A DNA stretch of 64,000 nucleotides from Dysidea avara (Eukaryota; Porifera; Demospongiae; Dictyoceratida; Dysideidae), in assembly GCF_963678975.1 (NCBI RefSeq), contig NC_089274.1, positions 23,025,133 to 23,089,132 of the forward strand. Direction: 5' to 3'. Each line of letters starts with the position of its first letter. Within the stretch, counting starts at the first letter, position 1. Positions 60,109 to 64,000 of the stretch are shown one piece after another. The notes under the pieces are model-generated. The model had not been told where the DNA came from. It saw only the letters and a list, made by a program, of their open reading frames with translations, and searched no databases. The translations under genes and the position numbers were made by a program.

Positions 60109-60553
60109 AACAGTCGTCTTAAAGTTGTTTAGAGACGATCAGTCGGCAAACTATGACGTGTGCAGGCGGGAAGGTACCGTCTTGTGGGTTTTATGGTTTA
60201 TCGACGAACAGACCTGGAATCGACGAACAGACCTGGAATCGACGAACAGACCTGGAATCGACGAACAGACCAATCACGTGGGTGGGTGACTGAAATTCAC
60301 TGGGCACGCTATCTTCCAGTCAAATAAGTTTATCTTTAAACGTTGAATAAATCGGTGGAGTTTTAACCAACTGCTGCTTCGTCCTGTACCAAAAGTAAGT
60401 CATAAGTTAGAATCTAATGCGACACAGGGAAAACCGGAATAAAACGTAATTTTGAACAACCTATCAGTTTTCTCATAGTATGTGTGATAATTCTGATCGG
60501 GTAGCGATGATTGTGCAATTCCTAAGGCTGTTGTCTATGTGCAGGTACACGTC
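60109..60553. promoter_or_regulatory. Divergent promoter region with 19-bp tandem repeats and a 5' UTR intron
   Basis: It separates the membrane-protein start (60108, minus) from the ankyrin-protein start (60554, plus). It holds 3.7 head-to-tail copies of TCGACGAACAGACCTGGAA at 60201-60271. A probable 5' UTR intron of the ankyrin gene runs from GTAAGT at 60395 to the acceptor TATGTGCAG ending at 60544, leaving nine untranslated bases before the ATG. An AATCACGTGGG (CACGTG E-box-like) sequence follows the repeats at 60272. Confidence 0.65.
60201..60271. repeat. 19-bp tandem repeat, 3.7 exact copies
   Basis: TCGACGAACAGACCTGGAA at 60201, 60220 and 60239, then TCGACGAACAGACC at 60258. No mismatches between units. 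Confidence 0.95.
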
Positions 60554-63500
60554 ATGGATGAAAAAGAGAGAGAAGAAGACTTGAAAGGAAAAAATCTTTC
60601 CAAGTTGCACACAGCTTGTGCCGAGGGGGATCTCAACAAGGTAGAACAACTGCTATCAAACAAAAACTATGCAAATGAGATGGTGAACTGTCTCAAGTTT
60701 GATCCTGAGCTCGGATCTTCAGTGGCACCATTACACCTTGCTATTGAGAATCGTCACTTAGAAATTACCAAGTTGTTGTTGAACAATTCATCTGATCCGT
60801 TGCTACCTGACAGTGTTGGATACACGCCCATTCATATTGCGTGTTCTGCTGGATTTCTTGAAGGAACTAAGCTTCTTCTTGATCGTAATGTTGACGTCTT
60901 TGTCAAAGATCCAAAGGTGAAATCGACTCCGTTACATGAAGCAGTCCTAAGCAACTCACTAGAAATAGCAAAACTGTTACTAGAAAAAGAACCTCGCCTT
61001 ACTAACGAGAAAGACAGCAAGAGCTGGACTGCCCTACATTTTGCCTGTCATTACGGCTACGCCAACTTTCTACCGTTATTACTGGATCATGGTGCTAACA
61101 TCAATGAGAAGATCGACATCGGCCGCACTGGGCTACACCTAGCAGCATTTGAAGGTTTCCCAGATTGTATTAACATCCTACTGCAGCACCATGTGGAATT
61201 GGATATTCAAGGGGAAGGAGGTTGGACTGCTCTTATGCTTGCCTGTCAGGAGGGGAAACACGATTGTGCCAAGATATTGTGTGAAAACGGTGGCAATATT
61301 TCTTTGTTGGCAGACAATGGCAGAAATGCTCTTCATTCAGCTTGCTTTTATGGCCATCATGATATCGCAGAGATGTTGATTGAGAAGGGAATTGAAACTT
61401 GTATTAGTGACAAAGATGGTTGGACACCTCTTCATTTGTGTGCTCAAGAGGGTCACGTTGACATCGTGAAACTACTACTAACACATGAGCGCAAAATTGA
61501 TCCCAATATTAAGGCAAACAATGGCCGTACACCGTTGCACAGTGCTGCACTGAAGGGTAGATTTGAAGTAGCAACCACTCTTATCGACAATGGCGCAGAG
61601 CTTGATGCGACTGATGCCAAGCAGTGGACCCCACTACATGTGGCTGCCCAACACGGCTACCCCAACATTGTTCAGTTACTGCTAGACAAGGGCAGTAGTA
61701 TCAACCAGGTCATTAGCCTTGGTAGAAATGCTCTCCACTTGGCTGCTTTTGAGGGGCATGCGAAAGTTGCTGAATTGCTGATTGATCGAGGAATCAATTG
61801 CACACTACAAGACAAGGAATTGTGGAGTCCACTTCACTTGGCAGTACAAGAAGGCCACGAGAAGATCATGGATCTTTTACTCACTCAACCAGATGTAGAT
61901 GTGAATGTCACAGCTAGTAATGGTCGCACACCGTTGCACTCGGCTTGCTTTCATGGTCGAAGTCAAATTGCTCACGCCCTGATCGACCGACAGGCTGCGA
62001 TTGAAGTTCCTGATGGTAAAGGCTGGACACAGCTTCATCTTGCTGCACAAGAAGGTCACTTTGATTTGGTGGATATGCTGGTAAAGCTGGGCGCTACTGT
62101 TAACAAGCTGGCAGAGAACAAGCGTACACCATTGCACCTTGCTTGCATGAAGGGCCAGAGGAAGATTGTCGAGCACCTGCTGCAAAGTAGTGCAGATGTC
62201 CACATCAGAGATGTGAGGCTGTGGACTCCTTTGTGTGTGGCCTGCCACCATGGCTTTTATGATGTTTGTCAAACTCTGATTGACCACGAGGCTAAAATCA
62301 ATGTCCAGATCACTGGTGGCCGTAATCCACTTCATTTGGCTGCCTACGCTGGTTATGACAAAATCTGTGAGCTGTTGATTCAGAAGGGGATAGAAATTGA
62401 TCACAAAGATGACGAAGGGTGGACATCTCTACACTTAGCTGCACAAGAGGGGAAGTTTTCATGTGTCAAAGTGCTTGTTGACAATAAGGCCCAGTTAGAG
62501 TTGGTATCACGGAGTGGCCGAAAACCAATTCACATGACAGCTTCTTCTGGACACGTTGAAATACTGAAATACCTGGTTGAGCATGGAGCCTCAATAGATG
62601 TTGAAGACAGCAAGAAATGGACACCCTTACATACGGCATGCAACAAAGGCCACCTTGAAATTGCCAAGTACCTAGTAGAGCACAAGTGCGACGTCAATGC
62701 TCGCATTTCCATTGGAAGAAATGCATTACACTTATGTGCGTTTAATGGCCACACAGAGACTGCTAAGTTCATGTTGGAAAGTGGCATAGATTTGACAGTG
62801 CGAGACAAAGATGGTTGGACCAGCCTGCATCTTGCTGCCCAAGAAGGACATGAAAAAATTGTAGTTGCTCTGTTGGAGGCAAACGCTGACCCATCTGTCC
62901 AGTCAAACAACCAGCGTATTCCCCTGCATCTAGCAGCCATGAATGGCCACGTTTCCATCATTGAAGAGCTGATCAGTCGATGCCCCAACACAAATGTGCT
63001 TGACTGTAAGCTGTGGACACCACTACACACTGCCAGTAACAAGTGTCATTTTGAAGCTGTTAAGACACTTATTGATCGTGGGGCTGACGTCAAGAAAGTT
63101 ATCAAGACGGGAAGAAATTCTCTTCACTTGGCTGCATTCAATGGAGGCAGAGACATCTGCGAGATTCTTATCGAGAACGGAATTGATATTCAGCTTCACG
63201 ACGAAGAAGGTTGGACGTCACTTCATCTTGCAGCCCAAGAAGGGAAGCTAGAAACAGTCAAACTGCTGATACAGCATGGTGCAGAGATTGAAGCACGATC
63301 TAATGACAGGCGTACTCCAATGCACTTGGCTTGTCTGAAGGGGCATGCAGACGTGGTGCAATACCTCATTCAGCAGAATGCCTCATGCAATGTCACAGAT
63401 GCAAGCAACTGGACACCACTGATAGAGGCAGCCAATGGCGGTTTCTTACCACTAGTGAAGATCTTCATTAATAGACAAGTTGATCTCAATGTTCAGAATG

Positions 63501-63907
63501 AACCGCGCAAAGAGTCAGCTCTATATCGTGCTTGCCTTGGCCGATATGAAGATGTTGCACTTTATCTGTTGGAGAAAGGTGGTGATCCGATGCTCACTGA
63601 TACCAGCCAGAACACTTGCCTCCACATAGCTGCAGAAACTGGCTTAACACTAGTTGTACAGGAGATGGTAAACAACCACAATGCTGACATCTATGCAAAG
63701 AACAAGGACGGAGCCACACCGTTGACACTCAGTTGCCAGAGAGGGCACCAAGAAACAGTTGCCTTCCTACTTCATAAAGGAGCTGTCCTCAACAATAATG
63801 CAGAAGAGGGTCAGAAAGCCTTAGAGATTGCCCGCAAGAACCATCACAACGAAATTGTATGCTTACTGATAAACTCGGGATGTTTGGATGGATGGTACAC
63901 AGGCTGA
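60554..63907 (+). CDS. Long ankyrin-repeat protein (about 33 repeats)
   Basis: About 1117 residues, almost entirely ankyrin repeats, a scaffold for protein-protein binding. The chosen start is ATG at 60554 (MDEKEREEDLKGKN); an in-frame GTG at 60539 precedes it but lies in the 5' UTR intron. After a short acidic/basic lead, repeats run from about residue 15 to the end. They form a repeating block of four: GRNALHLAAFNGH, then GWTSLHLAAQEGH, then RTPLHLAC.KGH, then WTPLHTA..KGH, a unit of about 134 residues seen about six times. There is no obvious signal peptide, membrane segment, kinase, Death or SOCS domain; the C-terminus is INSGCLDGWYTG. One uninterrupted 3.35-kb exon beside intron-rich genes is unusual and may reflect retroposition or internal amplification. 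Comparable long ankyrin proteins are common in sponges, cnidarians and sea urchins; no specific orthologue is claimed. Confidence 0.93.
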   Translation: MDEKEREEDLKGKNLSKLHTACAEGDLNKVEQLLSNKNYANEMVNCLKFDPELGSSVAPLHLAIENRHLEITKLLLNNSSDPLLPDSVGYTPIHIACSAGFLEGTKLLLDRNVDVFVKDPKVKSTPLHEAVLSNSLEIAKLLLEKEPRLTNEKDSKSWTALHFACHYGYANFLPLLLDHGANINEKIDIGRTGLHLAAFEGFPDCINILLQHHVELDIQGEGGWTALMLACQEGKHDCAKILCENGGNISLLADNGRNALHSACFYGHHDIAEMLIEKGIETCISDKDGWTPLHLCAQEGHVDIVKLLLTHERKIDPNIKANNGRTPLHSAALKGRFEVATTLIDNGAELDATDAKQWTPLHVAAQHGYPNIVQLLLDKGSSINQVISLGRNALHLAAFEGHAKVAELLIDRGINCTLQDKELWSPLHLAVQEGHEKIMDLLLTQPDVDVNVTASNGRTPLHSACFHGRSQIAHALIDRQAAIEVPDGKGWTQLHLAAQEGHFDLVDMLVKLGATVNKLAENKRTPLHLACMKGQRKIVEHLLQSSADVHIRDVRLWTPLCVACHHGFYDVCQTLIDHEAKINVQITGGRNPLHLAAYAGYDKICELLIQKGIEIDHKDDEGWTSLHLAAQEGKFSCVKVLVDNKAQLELVSRSGRKPIHMTASSGHVEILKYLVEHGASIDVEDSKKWTPLHTACNKGHLEIAKYLVEHKCDVNARISIGRNALHLCAFNGHTETAKFMLESGIDLTVRDKDGWTSLHLAAQEGHEKIVVALLEANADPSVQSNNQRIPLHLAAMNGHVSIIEELISRCPNTNVLDCKLWTPLHTASNKCHFEAVKTLIDRGADVKKVIKTGRNSLHLAAFNGGRDICEILIENGIDIQLHDEEGWTSLHLAAQEGKLETVKLLIQHGAEIEARSNDRRTPMHLACLKGHADVVQYLIQQNASCNVTDASNWTPLIEAANGGFLPLVKIFINRQVDLNVQNEPRKESALYRACLGRYEDVALYLLEKGGDPMLTDTSQNTCLHIAAETGLTLVVQEMVNNHNADIYAKNKDGATPLTLSCQRGHQETVAFLLHKGAVLNNNAEEGQKALEIARKNHHNEIVCLLINSGCLDGWYTG

Positions 63908-64000
63908 ACACTTCCTAGAGACTTAGCATACAGACAGAACATCAGTAGGCAAATAGAATAACTATTGTCACAGACACAGAGTATACACTTTTTAATTTGT
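63908..64000. other. 3' flank of the ankyrin gene
   Basis: Start of the 3' UTR; the window ends before any clear poly(A) signal. Confidence 0.5.

Noticed and set aside
60539-60553. GTG as start of the ankyrin protein
   Set aside because: It lies upstream of the acceptor at 60544, partly in a 5' UTR intron; the ATG at 60554 is the natural eukaryotic start.
61877-63042. Minus-strand frames of 175 and 170 codons opposite the ankyrin gene
   Set aside because: Shadow frames of the repetitive ankyrin coding strand; no independent domain.

Overview
The window is nuclear DNA of a metazoan. Genes have many short GT-AG introns and mostly canonical splice sites, one gene carries a mitochondrial presequence, and the AT-rich intergenic and intronic DNA is packed with small DNA-transposon derivatives and simple repeats. 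The style (compact exons, many MITEs, a Death-domain exon, long ankyrin arrays, a CR1/Jockey-like LINE) fits a demosponge or another early-branching animal. That assignment is inference; no species is named.

Layout. 1-443: the 3' end of an unrecognised + strand gene. 444-18483: a repeat-rich stretch with a 35-bp-type minisatellite, MITEs, an LINE with an open reverse transcriptase frame (8423-10291), a decayed opposite-strand LINE (15350-16240), several hAT-like non-autonomous elements with readable target-site duplications, and one Death-domain exon (13534-13829, minus). 18484-32758 (minus): a phosphoinositide-specific phospholipase C gene of about 30 exons with two PH domains, EF-hand region, X and Y catalytic boxes and C2. 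33026-56879 (plus): a complete 27-exon mitochondrial aconitase gene (785 codons, open throughout), head-to-head with the phospholipase across 267 bp. 57349-58440 (minus): a decayed tandem copy of the next gene. 58795-60108 (minus): a single-exon two-pass membrane protein with a His/Gly-rich N-terminus and a PPPY-containing tail. 60554-63907 (plus): a single-exon coding region for a long ankyrin-repeat protein, again head-to-head with its neighbour.

The most striking content is in the two giant aconitase introns. Intron 20 (38303-47324) holds a 6.67-kb transposon with 81-bp inverted termini, a decayed P-element/THAP9-like transposase, a minus-strand accessory gene with an AT-hook-like motif, and a second TTAA-flanked element nested in a transposase exon; removing the nested element restores the reading frame. 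Introns 20 and 24 also hold a pair of MITEs with 5-bp duplications (TGGGA, TAGAA), a hAT element (8-bp TATTATAC), a Mutator-like element with 98-bp termini and an 11-bp duplication, and a piggyBac-like TTAA element. Each of these is supported by both ends plus the duplicated target. The host exons around them remain intact.

The aconitase (TCA cycle) and phospholipase C (IP3/DAG signalling) share a promoter region but no obvious pathway. The functions of the membrane and ankyrin proteins cannot be fixed from sequence.
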